From Palsa-504 sp963753195 (GTDB lineage: Bacteria > Actinomycetota > Actinomycetes > Streptosporangiales > Streptosporangiaceae): a stretch of DNA of 64,000 nt. Of the stretch, positions 50,053-59,128 are shown in pieces. Below the pieces are notes generated by a model. The model had not been told where the DNA came from. It did no database searches and saw only the letters and a list, made by a program, of their open reading frames with translations. A program made the translations under genes and the position numbers. The stretch is from NCBI GenBank assembly GCA_963753195.1, contig CAVWBH010000003.1, positions 558,001-622,000 on the forward strand. Reading direction: 5' to 3'. Each line of letters opens with the position of its first letter. Positions within the stretch are counted from its first letter, which is position 1.

Positions 50053-51367
50053 TCAGGCCGGTGAGGGGGCGCCGGGAGCGGCGAGGAACAGGCGGGCCGG
50101 GCCGCGGGCACGCAGCGGGCCGTCCGCGGCGGAAACGAAACAGGATTCGCCGCGGGCCAGCTTGACGGCCCGGCCGGGGGCGGGCCGGTCCGGCCCGAGT
50201 TGGGCACGGCTCGCGCTGGGCTGGCTCGCGCTGGGCTGGCTCGAGCTGGGATGGCTCGCGCTGGTCCGACTGTAGGAGGGCGGCGCCGTCGGTGCACAGG
50301 ACGATCCGGGGACCCGTCCCGGGCAGGGTGATCGTGTGCTCGGGCAGCTCGGCCACGGACAAGGCGAACTCCGGGGCCGGGGTATCGAAACGGCTGACCC
50401 CGTCGGCCACCGGGACGGGCGACAGGACGGGGACGGCGACGGCCGGGTCGAGGAGCGTCAGCAGCTCGGGGACGTCGACGTGCTTGCCGGTCAGGCCGGC
50501 CCGGATCACGTTGTCGGAGTTGGCCAGCACCTCGACGCCGGTGCCGCGCAGGTAGGCATGCAGGCCGCCGGCGGGCATGAACACCGCCTGGCCGGGCGCT
50601 AGCACCACGTGGCGCATCAGCAGCATGGCCACCACGCCCAGGTCGGCGGGGTGGTCGGCGGCCGCGCGGACCGCTGCGGCGCAGGCGGCGGCGTACGGGC
50701 CGGGGCCGACCGCGGAACCGCGTCGGGGGCCGGGGCCGGGGTCGGGCTCAGGCGGGGCCAGGGCGCGGCAGGCGGCCACCACGGCGGGGACCAGCTTGTC
50801 GGGATCCGGCCAGCTGAGGATGGTGGCCAGGGCCTGGCTGAGGGCCTCGGGGCCGGTGGCGGCGGCCAGGTCCGCGGCCAGCGGGGCGAGCGGGGCGACG
50901 GCCAGGGCGCGCAGCAGGGCGGCCGCGTCGGACGGGGTGCGCAGGCCGGCCAGCACCTCGAACGGGGTCAGGGCGCACAGCAGCTCGGGCTTGGGCCAGT
51001 CGTCGACGTAGTTCCGCTCGGCCGGCGGCAGGCCGCGGTCACGCTCGGCGCGGAAGCCCGCCTGCGCCTGGGGCCGGGAGGGGTGCACCTGGATGGACAG
51101 GGCCCGGTCGGCGGACAGCACCTTGAGCAAGAACGGCAGCCGGGGCCCGAACCGGGCCAGGCAGTCCTGTCCCAGCTCGCGGTCCGGGTCAGCCGCGATA
51201 ACAGCATCCAGGGTGGTGGCGGCCACGCCGGAGGGAGCGGACGGGTGAGCGCCCAGCCACAGCTCCGCCTCCGGGCCCGGCGCCGGGACCGGGCGGCCCT
51301 GAAGCTCGGCGATCCCGTGCCTCGAGCCCCAGTCGTACGGGCGGATGACCGGCTGGAGAGGCTCCAT
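50053..51367 (-). CDS. manA: Mannose-6-phosphate isomerase, class I, with apparent frameshift near the C terminus
   Basis: Zinc enzyme interconverting mannose 6-phosphate and fructose 6-phosphate, feeding mannosyl donors for envelope glycans. N-terminal reading: IRPYDWGSRHGIAELQG, AELWLGAHPSAPS, LPFLLKVLSADRALSIQVHP and VFMPAGGLHAYLRGTGVEVL. After GAALLQSD the reading frame enters a 15-bp repeat (50208-50265) and runs into foreign Arg/Pro-rich sequence to a stop at 50042. The family-like end (VKLARGESCFVSAADGPLRA, LFLAAPG) is in the next frame, stopping at 50053. A single-base shift at about 50210-50275 is therefore inferred; full length would be about 438 aa. Confidence 0.88.
50208..50265. 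repeat. 15-bp tandem repeat inside manA
   Basis: Four copies of GGCTCGCGCTGGGCT-like units (CGCGCTGGGCTGGCT phase) at the point where manA changes frame. Confidence 0.75.
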
Positions 51368-51376
51368 TACGGTATG

Positions 51377-51634
51377 TTAACCCGGCTCACGCCCGGTTGA
51401 GAGGGCAGAGGTTGAGAGGGCAGAGTCGGCCGGGTACTCGACCAGGGCGACCACCCGGCTGGCCATGAACCGCGCGGTCCGGACCGGGGTCCCGGTCCGA
51501 GTCACCTCGCTGACCTCGATGATCCCGCGCCGGTTGGTGATGTCGACGCGGCGGCCCGCCCGGGTCGCCGCCACCTCGTAGGTCTGCGTGCCGTCACCGG
51601 AGTCGATCACGACTTCGACGCGATCTCCCTTCAT
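51377..51634 (-). CDS. Conserved small protein of unknown function
   Basis: 85-aa basic, beta-rich protein (MKGDRVEVVIDSGDGTQTYE, VDITNRRGIIEVSEVTRTG, RFMASRVVALVEYP). GGGAG lies 6 nt upstream. The C terminus has a short repeat (SALSTSALST). It ends just before manA on the same strand, so it may be cotranscribed. No family assigned. Confidence 0.65.
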   Translation of the reverse strand: MKGDRVEVVIDSGDGTQTYEVAATRAGRRVDITNRRGIIEVSEVTRTGTPVRTARFMASRVVALVEYPADSALSTSALSTGREPG

Positions 51635-51681
51635 GGCGGGGCTCCCGGCGACGGTCCGTTAGGTCTAATAGGTGGGCTCGG

Positions 51682-52872
51682 TCAGTAGCTCGGCAGGGAG
51701 GGGTCCACCTGGCTGACCCAGGCCAGGACGCCGCCGCCGACGTGCACCGCGTCGGAGAAGCCGGCGTTCTTGACGATGGCCAGGGCCTCGGCGCTGCGGC
51801 CGCCGCTCTTGCAGTGCAGCACGATCCGCTTGTCCTGGGGCAGCCGCTCCAGCGCGGCGCCGGAGACGAACTCGCCCTTGGGGATCAGGGTCGCGCCGGG
51901 GATGGACACGATCTCGTACTCGTTCGGCTCGCGCACGTCGACCAGGAAGATGTTCTCCTTGTTGTCGAGCATGTTGGCCAGGTCCTTGGCGCTGATGGTG
52001 GAGCCCTGGGCGGCCTCGGCGGCTTCCTCGGAGACCGCACCGCAGAATTCCTCGTAGTCGATCAGGTGCGTGATCGTCGGGTTCTTGCCGCAGACCGCGC
52101 AGTCCGGGTCCTTCTGCATGCGGACCGTGTGGTAGCTCATCTCCAGTGCGTCATAGATCATCAGCCGGCCGACCAGCGGGTCGCCGATCCCGGTGATGAG
52201 CTTGATCGCCTCGGTCACCTGGATCGAGCCGACCGAGCCGCACAGCACGCCGAGCACGCCGCCTTCGGCGCAGGACGGCACCATCCCGGGCGGCGGCGGC
52301 TCGGGGTACAGGCAGCGGTAGCACGGGCCGTAATCGGCCCAGAACACGCTGGCCTGCCCGTCGAACCGGTAGATCGAACCCCACACGTACGGCTTGCCGA
52401 GCAGCACGCAGGCGTCGTTGACCAGGTACCGGGTGGCGAAGTTGTCGGTGCCGTCGACGATCAGGTCATACCCGGCGAAGATGTCCAGCGCGTTGTCGGA
52501 GTCCAGCCGGGTCTCGTGCAGCACCACGGTGACGTACGGGTTGATCTCGCGGATGCTGTCCCGGGCCGATTCGGCCTTGCTCCGGCCCACGTCGGAGCTG
52601 CCGTGGATGATCTGGCGCTGCAGGTTGGACTCGTCGACCACGTCGAAGTCGATGATGCCGAGCGTGCCCACGCCGGCCGCGGCCAGGTACAGCAGCGCGG
52701 GCGAGCCCAGGCCGCCCGCCCCGACGCACAGCACTTTGGCGTTCTTCAGCCGTTTCTGCCCGGTCATGCCCACGTCGGGGATGATCAGGTGACGGGAGTA
52801 ACGCCGGACCTCATCGACGGTCAGCGCTTCGGCGGGCTCGACCAGGGGGGGCAACGACACGGTTCTCTCCAT
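51682..52872 (-). CDS. moeZ: Adenylyltransferase/sulfurtransferase MoeZ (ThiF plus rhodanese)
   Basis: 396-aa fusion that adenylates and then sulfurates the C terminus of ubiquitin-like sulfur carriers (MoaD, CysO, ThiS type). The ThiF/E1-like domain has VDEVRRYSRHLIIPDVGMTG, VLCVGAGGLGSPALLYLAAA and LIVDGTDNFATRYLVND, with zinc ligands CYRC and CAVC. The C-terminal rhodanese domain has NIFLVDVREPNEYE and the active-site Cys in IVLHCKSGGRSAEAL. Length and order match actinobacterial MoeZ. Confidence 0.95.
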   Translation of the reverse strand: MERTVSLPPLVEPAEALTVDEVRRYSRHLIIPDVGMTGQKRLKNAKVLCVGAGGLGSPALLYLAAAGVGTLGIIDFDVVDESNLQRQIIHGSSDVGRSKAESARDSIREINPYVTVVLHETRLDSDNALDIFAGYDLIVDGTDNFATRYLVNDACVLLGKPYVWGSIYRFDGQASVFWADYGPCYRCLYPEPPPPGMVPSCAEGGVLGVLCGSVGSIQVTEAIKLITGIGDPLVGRLMIYDALEMSYHTVRMQKDPDCAVCGKNPTITHLIDYEEFCGAVSEEAAEAAQGSTISAKDLANMLDNKENIFLVDVREPNEYEIVSIPGATLIPKGEFVSGAALERLPQDKRIVLHCKSGGRSAEALAIVKNAGFSDAVHVGGGVLAWVSQVDPSLPSY

Positions 52873-52926
52873 GAAATTTTTTCTACCGAACGGACCGGGC
52901 TTGTGCCACCCGATCCCGTGTCACGG

Positions 52927-53865
52927 TCAACCGGCCGGCGCAAGCGGGAATTCCCGCACCCGCTGCGCGGCCAGGAGCACGCCGATCTCGGCGGCCACCT
53001 CGGCGGGATGCTCCATCTGCGCGACGTGCCCGGTGCGCGGCAGCACCACCACGCGGCCGTCAGCGAACGTGCGCGCGGCCCGGCCCGCCATCCGCGGGTC
53101 GACCACGCGGTCGTGGCTGCCGTAGATGACCAGGGTGGGCGCGGTGATCCGGGCCGCCTCCCGCCAGGCCGAACGGCGGAGGAACTCGGTGGTGAGGGTC
53201 CGGATGGAGCCCAGCAGGGCGGCGGGCGCGTAGTCGAGGGTGTCGCGGCGGGCCAGCTCAGCGACCTCGGCCGCGAACCGGGCCGGCGGGAACAGCCCGG
53301 GGTCGCGGTAGCAGGTGGTGATCACGTCGGTCACCCGGCTTTCCGGCGGCAGGACCTGGTAGCGCCGCAGCAGCCGGGGACCGACCCGCGGCAGGCTCAT
53401 CAGCGGGAACCAGAAAAGGTCCCGCCGGGGGCGCAGGTCGGGCAGGGCCGGGGAGATCAGGGTCAGCGTGCGGACGAGTTCCGGGCGGGTGGCCGCGACC
53501 TTCACGGCCACCGCGCCGCCCATGGAGTTGGCGATCAGGTGGACCGGGCCGCGCCTGCGGCGCTCGATCAGGCCCGTGACGGTCTGCGCGAACGCGGCGA
53601 TCGAGTAGCGGCCGTCCGGGCGGGGCGGGGAGTCGCCGAAGCCGGGCAGGTCGACCGCGTCGCAGGCCAGCTCGGGGCGGAGCAGGTCCATCAGGTCGGT
53701 CCAGTTGCGGGATGAGCCGGCCAGCCCGTGAACGAACAGTGCCGATTCGATACGGGCCGATTCGGTTCGGGCTGGCTGGGCCGGGCCGGGGGTGCTGCGG
53801 ACGTAGACCTGGTGATCACCGAGCGAGATGAGCTGCCCGGGCCAGTCCGGGAGGGGTTCGGTCAC
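52927..53865 (-). CDS. Alpha/beta hydrolase
   Basis: 312-aa hydrolase. GTG 53865 overlaps the ku stop by 4 bp. FVHGLAGSSRNWTDLMDLL gives the oxyanion region, CDAVDLPGFGDSPPRPDGRY follows, the nucleophile elbow is IANSMGGAVAV, the acid lies in LVIYGSHDRVVDPRM and the His in LPRTGHVAQMEHP. Substrate unknown. Translational coupling to ku is a conserved-looking arrangement but implies no shared function. Confidence 0.9.
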   Translation of the reverse strand: MTEPLPDWPGQLISLGDHQVYVRSTPGPAQPARTESARIESALFVHGLAGSSRNWTDLMDLLRPELACDAVDLPGFGDSPPRPDGRYSIAAFAQTVTGLIERRRRGPVHLIANSMGGAVAVKVAATRPELVRTLTLISPALPDLRPRRDLFWFPLMSLPRVGPRLLRRYQVLPPESRVTDVITTCYRDPGLFPPARFAAEVAELARRDTLDYAPAALLGSIRTLTTEFLRRSAWREAARITAPTLVIYGSHDRVVDPRMAGRAARTFADGRVVVLPRTGHVAQMEHPAEVAAEIGVLLAAQRVREFPLAPAG

Positions 53866-54848
53866 GCGGAGGCCTTGCGGCGGGTGCGCGGCTTGGCTGC
53901 TCCGTCCTGGCTGGCCCCGTCCTGGCTGGCCCCATCCTGGCTGGCCCCGTCTTGGCTGGCACCGTCTTGGCTGGCTTTCTTGCTGCTGGCCCTGGGCCGG
54001 GCCGCCTTGGCCTTGGCCGGCTTGGCGGGTTTGGCGGCGGGCTCGGCGGGCTTGGCGCGGTCGCTCTTCACCGCGGCCACGCTGGCGCGCAGGATCTCGG
54101 TCAGGTCGGCGGGCTGGGCCTTGGGCTCGGGCAGGTCCGAGCCCTCCGGGCGGACGATGTCGTTGCCCTCGATCTTGGCCCGGACCACCGCCTCGAGCGC
54201 CTCGCGGTAGGTGTCGTGGTACTGGTCGGGGTCGAAGTCCTCGGTCATGGTGTCGATGAGCGAGGCGGCCATCTTCAGCTCCTGCGGCCGGACCTCGATG
54301 TCTTCGTCCAGGAACGGGAAGTCGGGCTGACGCACCTCGTCCGGCCACAGCAGGGTCTCCAGGGTGATCACCCCATCCCTGACCCGCAGCGCGGCCAGCG
54401 CCTCGCGCTGGCGCAGCGCGACCTTGGCCACCGCCACCTTGCCCGACTTCTCCAGCGCGTCGCGGAACAGCAGGTAGGCCCGGACGCCGGCGGCGTCGGG
54501 CTCGGTGTAGTAGCTCTTGGCCGCGTAGATGGGCTCCACCTGAGCGCTCGGCGCGAAATGCAGGACCTCGATCCGGTGCGCGGTCACCAGCGGGAGGTCG
54601 GCCAGGTCCTCGTCGGTGAGCACGACCATGTCGCCGGTGGGCAGCTCGTAGCCCTTGGCGATGTCGGAGTAGGGGACTTCCTCCCCGTCCAGGGTGCAGA
54701 CCCGGCGGAACTGGATCCGGGCGCCGTCCTTGCGGTGCACCTGCCGGAAGGAGATGTCACGCTGCTCGGTCGCCGCGTAGAGCTTCACCGGGATCACGAC
54801 CAGCCCGAAGGAGATGGCACCGGCCCATATGCTGCGCATGGTATTCAC
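53862..54848 (-). CDS. ku: Non-homologous end-joining protein Ku
   Basis: 328-aa bacterial Ku, which rings broken DNA ends and recruits LigD. It starts MNTMRSIWAGAISFGLVVIP (an alternative M at 54839 is possible), with VHRKDGARIQFRRVCTLDGE and DDYHDTYREALEAVV-like core helices (YHDTYREALEAVVRAKIEG). The Lys/Ala-rich C-terminal extension includes five SQDGA pentapeptides from a 15-bp DNA repeat (about 53895-53975). No ligD in the window. Confidence 0.94.
   Translation of the reverse strand: MNTMRSIWAGAISFGLVVIPVKLYAATEQRDISFRQVHRKDGARIQFRRVCTLDGEEVPYSDIAKGYELPTGDMVVLTDEDLADLPLVTAHRIEVLHFAPSAQVEPIYAAKSYYTEPDAAGVRAYLLFRDALEKSGKVAVAKVALRQREALAALRVRDGVITLETLLWPDEVRQPDFPFLDEDIEVRPQELKMAASLIDTMTEDFDPDQYHDTYREALEAVVRAKIEGNDIVRPEGSDLPEPKAQPADLTEILRASVAAVKSDRAKPAEPAAKPAKPAKAKAARPRASSKKASQDGASQDGASQDGASQDGASQDGAAKPRTRRKASA
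53895..53975. repeat. 15-bp tandem repeat in the ku 3' end
   Basis: Five copies of TGGCTGGCCCCGTCC-like units, encoding SQDGA five times in the C-terminal tail of Ku. Confidence 0.85.
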
Positions 54849-54937
54849 CTACCCCGGTTGACGCGGGATTTAGCCCGACTCTGCCAGCGAGCTTACGGCC
54901 CGGCTGAGATGATGAAGGCCGAGGAGGGGACGAAGAT

Positions 54938-56440
54938 ATGGGCGCTTTCGACGTAATCGTGCTCGGCGGCGGTACCGCGGGGGTGCAGGTCGCCGGCGAG
55001 GTGGCGCGGGGCGGCCGGTCGGTGGTGCTCATCGAGGCCGGGCTGATCGGCGGCGAATCCCCGTACCTGGCCTGCGTGCCGTCCAACTCGCTGCTGCTGT
55101 CCGCGAGCCGGGGCGAAGCCTGGGAGGACGCGGTCACCCGGCGGGACGAGGTGACCGGGGGCCTGGACGATTCCGGGCTCGCGCAGCGGCTGGCGTCCGC
55201 GGGCGTAACCGTGATCCGCGGGACCGGGCGGATCACCGGCCCGGGCACGGTGACGGTCACCGGCTCGGACCTGCCGCTGGTCTATTCGGACCTGGTGATC
55301 GCGACGGGCTGTGAACCGGTCGCGCCGCCGATCGAGGGGCTGTCCGACATCCCGGCCTGGACCACCGCCGAGGCCCTGTGCTCGCCGGACCTGCCGCGCC
55401 GGCTCATCGTGCTCGGCGGCGGCTCGGCGGGATGCGAGCTGACGCAGATCTACGCGGCGTTCGGCTCACAGGTGACGCTGATCGAGGCGGAGCCCCGGCT
55501 GCTGCCCGGCGAGCCCGCCTTCGCCGGGGAGACCCTGGCCACGGCCTTGCGCCGGGCCGGCGCTGAGATCCGGCTCGGCTCACCCGCCACCAAGGCCGAA
55601 CGCACGTCTGACGGCCTGACCCTGGCGCTGGAGGACGGAACCCGCATCGACGCGGACCGGCTGCTGCTGGCCACCGGCCGGCAGCCCAGGATCAGCGGCC
55701 TCGGGCTGGACGCGCTCGGCCTGGACGGCCCCCTGGCCGTCACCGCCTCGGGCCAGGTCACCGGGGCCCGCGGGCCCGGCCGGGTGTGGGCCGCGGGGGA
55801 CGTCACCGGGGTCACGCATACCCACTTCAGCCGCTACCAGGCCGAGGTGGCCGCGGCGAACATCCTGGGCCAGCCGCGCGAAGCCGACTACAGCGCCATC
55901 CCGCGCTGCGTGTTCACCACCCCCTCGGTCTACGCCGTGGGCGAACGGCTCCAGGCCGGGCTGGCGGCCGTCCGGGTCAGCCTGAGCGACACCACCCGTG
56001 GCCGGCTGGGCCTGGATGACCTGGGCTGTTTCGAGCTGTACGCGGCGGACGGGGTGCTGGTCGGCGCCGTCGCGGTGGGGCCGGACGCAGCGGCCTGGAT
56101 GGCGGAGGTTACCCTCGCCATCAGGGCCAGAATACCGCTGAGCATCCTGGCCGACGTGGTGCATGCCTTCCCCACCTACGGGGAAGCCCTCCAGGCAGCG
56201 TTCCGCGAGCTGGCAGTGTCCGACCGCAAGGACATGACCGACCAGAAGGAAAAGGGGATCGCGCCGTTGAGCGAGCTGAACATGGAGACGCCGGAAGACG
56301 ACGCCATCGAGCAGAACACCGAGCTCGTCCCGGACGAGACGGTGACCGCGGCGCGGCGTGACGTCGGGTTCGAGGTCAACGAGGCGGACGCCGCCGAGCA
56401 GGAGCGCACGGTCGGCTACGACGATGACGATTACCGCTGA
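54938..56440 (+). CDS. FAD-dependent pyridine nucleotide-disulphide-fold oxidoreductase lacking the redox Cys pair, with an acidic tail
   Basis: 500-aa flavoprotein. FAD site: FDVIVLGGGTAGVQVAGEVA. NAD(P) site: RLIVLGGGSAGCELTQIYAA. Second FAD site: RVWAAGDVTGVTHTHF. The usual GGTCxNxGCVPSK reads GGESPYLACVPSNSLLLSA, so one redox Cys is Ser or Pro and the Lys is Asn. The C-terminal HPT motif of Lpd/MerA reads VVHAFPTYGEALQ. Catalysis by thiol-disulphide exchange is thus unlikely. The last 70 or so residues (from MTDQKEKGIAPLSELNMETP to TVGYDDDDYR) form an acidic tail resembling separate small actinobacterial proteins. The fusion is in frame. Confidence 0.85.
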   Translation: MGAFDVIVLGGGTAGVQVAGEVARGGRSVVLIEAGLIGGESPYLACVPSNSLLLSASRGEAWEDAVTRRDEVTGGLDDSGLAQRLASAGVTVIRGTGRITGPGTVTVTGSDLPLVYSDLVIATGCEPVAPPIEGLSDIPAWTTAEALCSPDLPRRLIVLGGGSAGCELTQIYAAFGSQVTLIEAEPRLLPGEPAFAGETLATALRRAGAEIRLGSPATKAERTSDGLTLALEDGTRIDADRLLLATGRQPRISGLGLDALGLDGPLAVTASGQVTGARGPGRVWAAGDVTGVTHTHFSRYQAEVAAANILGQPREADYSAIPRCVFTTPSVYAVGERLQAGLAAVRVSLSDTTRGRLGLDDLGCFELYAADGVLVGAVAVGPDAAAWMAEVTLAIRARIPLSILADVVHAFPTYGEALQAAFRELAVSDRKDMTDQKEKGIAPLSELNMETPEDDAIEQNTELVPDETVTAARRDVGFEVNEADAAEQERTVGYDDDDYR

Positions 56441-56511
56441 GACCGGCTTAGGATCGAGACCCGCTTAGGATAGGGCCAGCGGAAACACAGCCATCACCCG
56501 GAGAGCCACCG

Positions 56512-57129
56512 TTGACCACGACGTCGGACGCGCGGCCGCGCGGTACCCGCCTGCCCAGGCACGAACGGCGGCGGCAGCTGCTGGACGCGGCGCTAGAGGT
56601 GTTCGTATCGCAGGGCTACCACGCCGCCGCCATGGATGACATCGCCGAGCGGGCCGGGGTCAGCAAGCCCGTGCTCTACCAGCACTTCCCCGGCAAGCTC
56701 GACCTGTACCTGGCCCTGCTGGACCAGAGCGTGGACGAGCTGGTGGCCACCGTGCGCGACGCGCTCGAGTCGACCACCGACAACAAGCAGCGGGTGGCCG
56801 CCACCTTCACCGCCTACTTCGAGTACGTCGCGGGTGAGGGCCAGGCGTTCCGGCTGGTGTTCGAGTCGGACCTCAGCAACGAGGCCCCCGTCCGGGAGCG
56901 GCTGGAACGAGGCCAGCAGGAATGCGCCCAGATGATCAGCCAGATGGTCGAGCAGGACGCCGGGCTGGATGACGACGAGGCCCACCTGCTCAGCGTGGCG
57001 ATGGTGGGCCTGGCCCAGGTCACCGCGCGCTACTGGCTGACCACGCGTGACCAGATCCCGCGGGAGACCGCCGAGCAGCTCGTGGCCAGGCTGGCCTGGC
57101 GCGGCATCAGCGGCTGGCCCCGGAACTAG
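56512..57129 (+). CDS. TetR-family transcriptional regulator
   Basis: 205-aa regulator. The TTG at 56512 has GGAGAG 6-7 nt upstream. The helix-turn-helix lies in RRQLLDAALEVFVSQGYHAA and MDDIAERAGVSKPVLYQHFP, followed by a C-terminal ligand domain. This TetR-DUF3107-DEAD helicase order is conserved in Streptomyces, so it is a core actinobacterial regulator; ligand unknown. Confidence 0.92.
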   Translation: MTTTSDARPRGTRLPRHERRRQLLDAALEVFVSQGYHAAAMDDIAERAGVSKPVLYQHFPGKLDLYLALLDQSVDELVATVRDALESTTDNKQRVAATFTAYFEYVAGEGQAFRLVFESDLSNEAPVRERLERGQQECAQMISQMVEQDAGLDDDEAHLLSVAMVGLAQVTARYWLTTRDQIPRETAEQLVARLAWRGISGWPRN

Positions 57130-57150
57130 GGGCGGGAATTTAGGGGAGAC

Positions 57151-57375
57151 ATGGAAGTCAAGATCGGGATCCAGTCCGTGCCGCGCGAACTGGTCGTGGA
57201 GACCGACGCGTCGGCCGCTGAGATAGAGCGCGGTCTGACCGCCGCCCTGGAGAAGGGGGAGCACGCGCTGTTCGCCCTCTCGGTGACCAAGGGCGGCCGG
57301 GTGCTGATTCCCGCGGACAAGATCGCCTACGTGGAATTCGGCGCGAGCGAGGGACGCCGGATCGGTTTCGCGTAG
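57151..57375 (+). CDS. DUF3107 protein
   Basis: 74-aa conserved actinobacterial protein (MEVKIGIQSVPRELVVETDA to LIPADKIAYVEFGASEGRRI). The family has no known function, but the DADKIAYVE-like core and its place after TetR are constant. GGGGAG upstream; 21 bp after the TetR stop, so likely the same operon. Confidence 0.93.
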   Translation: MEVKIGIQSVPRELVVETDASAAEIERGLTAALEKGEHALFALSVTKGGRVLIPADKIAYVEFGASEGRRIGFA

Positions 57376-57625
57376 GCCGGGGCCGGGACGGGGGCTGCTG
57401 CTGATATCCTGGCTGCGGCTGGGTAATGGAATGACATAACCAAAATTCGTGTTATCCAGTCGGCTGCTGTTTTTGCCGGGCACTGTTCTTGCCGAGCGCT
57501 GTTTTGCTCAGCGGTGAGCCCGGCGCCCCTGGGGAAGGCAGCGCACCAACGGCGTTAGCGGGCTCCCGGATGCGGTCAGCATCCGGTCGTAGCTCGTGGC
57601 GGGTCGCTGCAAGCGGCCTGCGAAC

Positions 57626-59089
57626 ATGACGGGGCCCGGCCGGGCCCATGATAAAGGACGGGAACCCCTGACAACTCAAACTTCTGATGGGGACACGGGG
57701 GCGGCGCTGGCCGTCCCGTTCCGGGATTTCGACATCAGCGAGGCCATCAGCTCGGGCCTGGCGGCCTCGGGCATCATCACCACTTTTCCCATTCAGGCCC
57801 TGACTCTCCCGCTGGCGCTGCGCGGGCAGGACATCATCGGGCAGGCCCGGACCGGCACCGGGAAGACCCTGGCGTTCGGCATCCCGTTGCTGACCCTCAT
57901 CGAAGAGGGCCCGGCGGACGTCCGGCCGCGGGCGCTGGTCGTGGTACCGACCAGGGAACTGGCCATCCAGGTCGCGGACGACCTGCGGACGGCCGCGGTC
58001 AACATGCGCGTCAAGGTCCTCACCGTGTACGGCGGCCGGGCCTACGAGCCGCAGATCGACGCGCTGACCTCGGGCGTCGACATCGTGGTAGGAACCCCCG
58101 GGCGGCTGCTCGACCTGTCTCAGCGCCGGCACCTGGACCTGAGCGCGGTGCAAGCCCTCGTGCTCGACGAGGCGGACCGAATGCTCGACCTCGGCTTCCT
58201 GCCCGACGTGGAGCGGATCGTCCGGCTCACCCCCGCGGACCGGCAGACGATGCTGTTCTCCGCGACCATGCCGTCGGACGTGGTCACGCTGGCCCGCCGG
58301 CACATGCGCCAGCCGACCCACATCCGGGCCGAAGGCCACGACGAGCCCGCCCCGGTGCCCGCCACCCGGCAGTTCGTCTTCCGGACCCACCCGATGGACA
58401 AGATCGAGGTGCTGGCCCGGGTGCTGCAGGCCTCCGGCCGGGGCCTGACCATGGTGTTCTGCCAGACCAAGCGGGAAGCCGACCGGGTCGCGAGCGCCCT
58501 GGAGACCCGCGGCTTCGCGGTGGCGACCGTGCACGGTGACCTGGGCCAGGGGCAGCGGGAGCGCGCGCTGCGCGCGTTCCGCAGCGGCAAGGTCGATGTG
58601 CTCACCGCGACCGAGGTGGCCGCCCGCGGGCTCGACGTGGACGACGTCACGCACGTGGTGAACTACGAGTGCCCCGATGACGAGAAGACCTACGTGCACC
58701 GTATCGGCCGGACCGGGCGGGCCGGGCGGGACGGCGTCGCGGTCACCTTCGTCGACTGGCGGGACATGCACCGCTGGAAGCTCATCAGCGAAGCCCTGGG
58801 CCTGGGCCAGCCCGAGCCGGAGGAGACGTACTCCACCTCCGAGCACCTGTACGCCGAGCTGGGCATCCCGCGCGCGGCGACCGGGACACTGCCCCGGGCC
58901 ATGCGCGAGCGGGCCGGCCTGCAGGCTGAGGCGGTAGAGGACATCGGCGAGACCGGCAAGGTCCGGTCGCCGCGCCCAGCCAAGGCCGCCAGCCCGGTTA
59001 AGGCCAGCCCGCGACGGCGGCGGCGCCGGACCAGGGCGGGCCGGGAGCTGGGCAGCGGCCCGGAGGAAACCCGGCGCAAAGCCTCCTAG
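57626..59089 (+). CDS. DEAD-box RNA helicase
   Basis: About 487-aa ATP-dependent RNA helicase. Motifs: Q motif FPIQALTLPLAL, motif I ARTGTGKTLAFG, PTRELAIQVA, GTPGRLLDLSQ, DEAD box VLDEADRMLDLGF, SATMPS, then ATEVAARGLDVDDVTHVV and HRIGRTGRAGR. The tail is basic (RRRRRRTRAGRELG), as in RNA-binding helicases. The start is uncertain: ATG 57626 and GTG 57596 lack good sites, while a CTG at 57668 has AAAGGA in position. The domain begins near VPFRDFDISEAISSG. Confidence 0.92.
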   Translation: MTGPGRAHDKGREPLTTQTSDGDTGAALAVPFRDFDISEAISSGLAASGIITTFPIQALTLPLALRGQDIIGQARTGTGKTLAFGIPLLTLIEEGPADVRPRALVVVPTRELAIQVADDLRTAAVNMRVKVLTVYGGRAYEPQIDALTSGVDIVVGTPGRLLDLSQRRHLDLSAVQALVLDEADRMLDLGFLPDVERIVRLTPADRQTMLFSATMPSDVVTLARRHMRQPTHIRAEGHDEPAPVPATRQFVFRTHPMDKIEVLARVLQASGRGLTMVFCQTKREADRVASALETRGFAVATVHGDLGQGQRERALRAFRSGKVDVLTATEVAARGLDVDDVTHVVNYECPDDEKTYVHRIGRTGRAGRDGVAVTFVDWRDMHRWKLISEALGLGQPEPEETYSTSEHLYAELGIPRAATGTLPRAMRERAGLQAEAVEDIGETGKVRSPRPAKAASPVKASPRRRRRRTRAGRELGSGPEETRRKAS

Positions 59090-59128
59090 GCAGCTTGCGT
59101 TCACCATTCCTGGGTAGGGTCTGCCCCT

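Noticed and set aside
51377..54848. A new defence or DNA-end system formed by ku, the hydrolase and moeZ
   Set aside because: The overlap of ku and the hydrolase is ordinary translational coupling, and each family is common in actinomycete cores.
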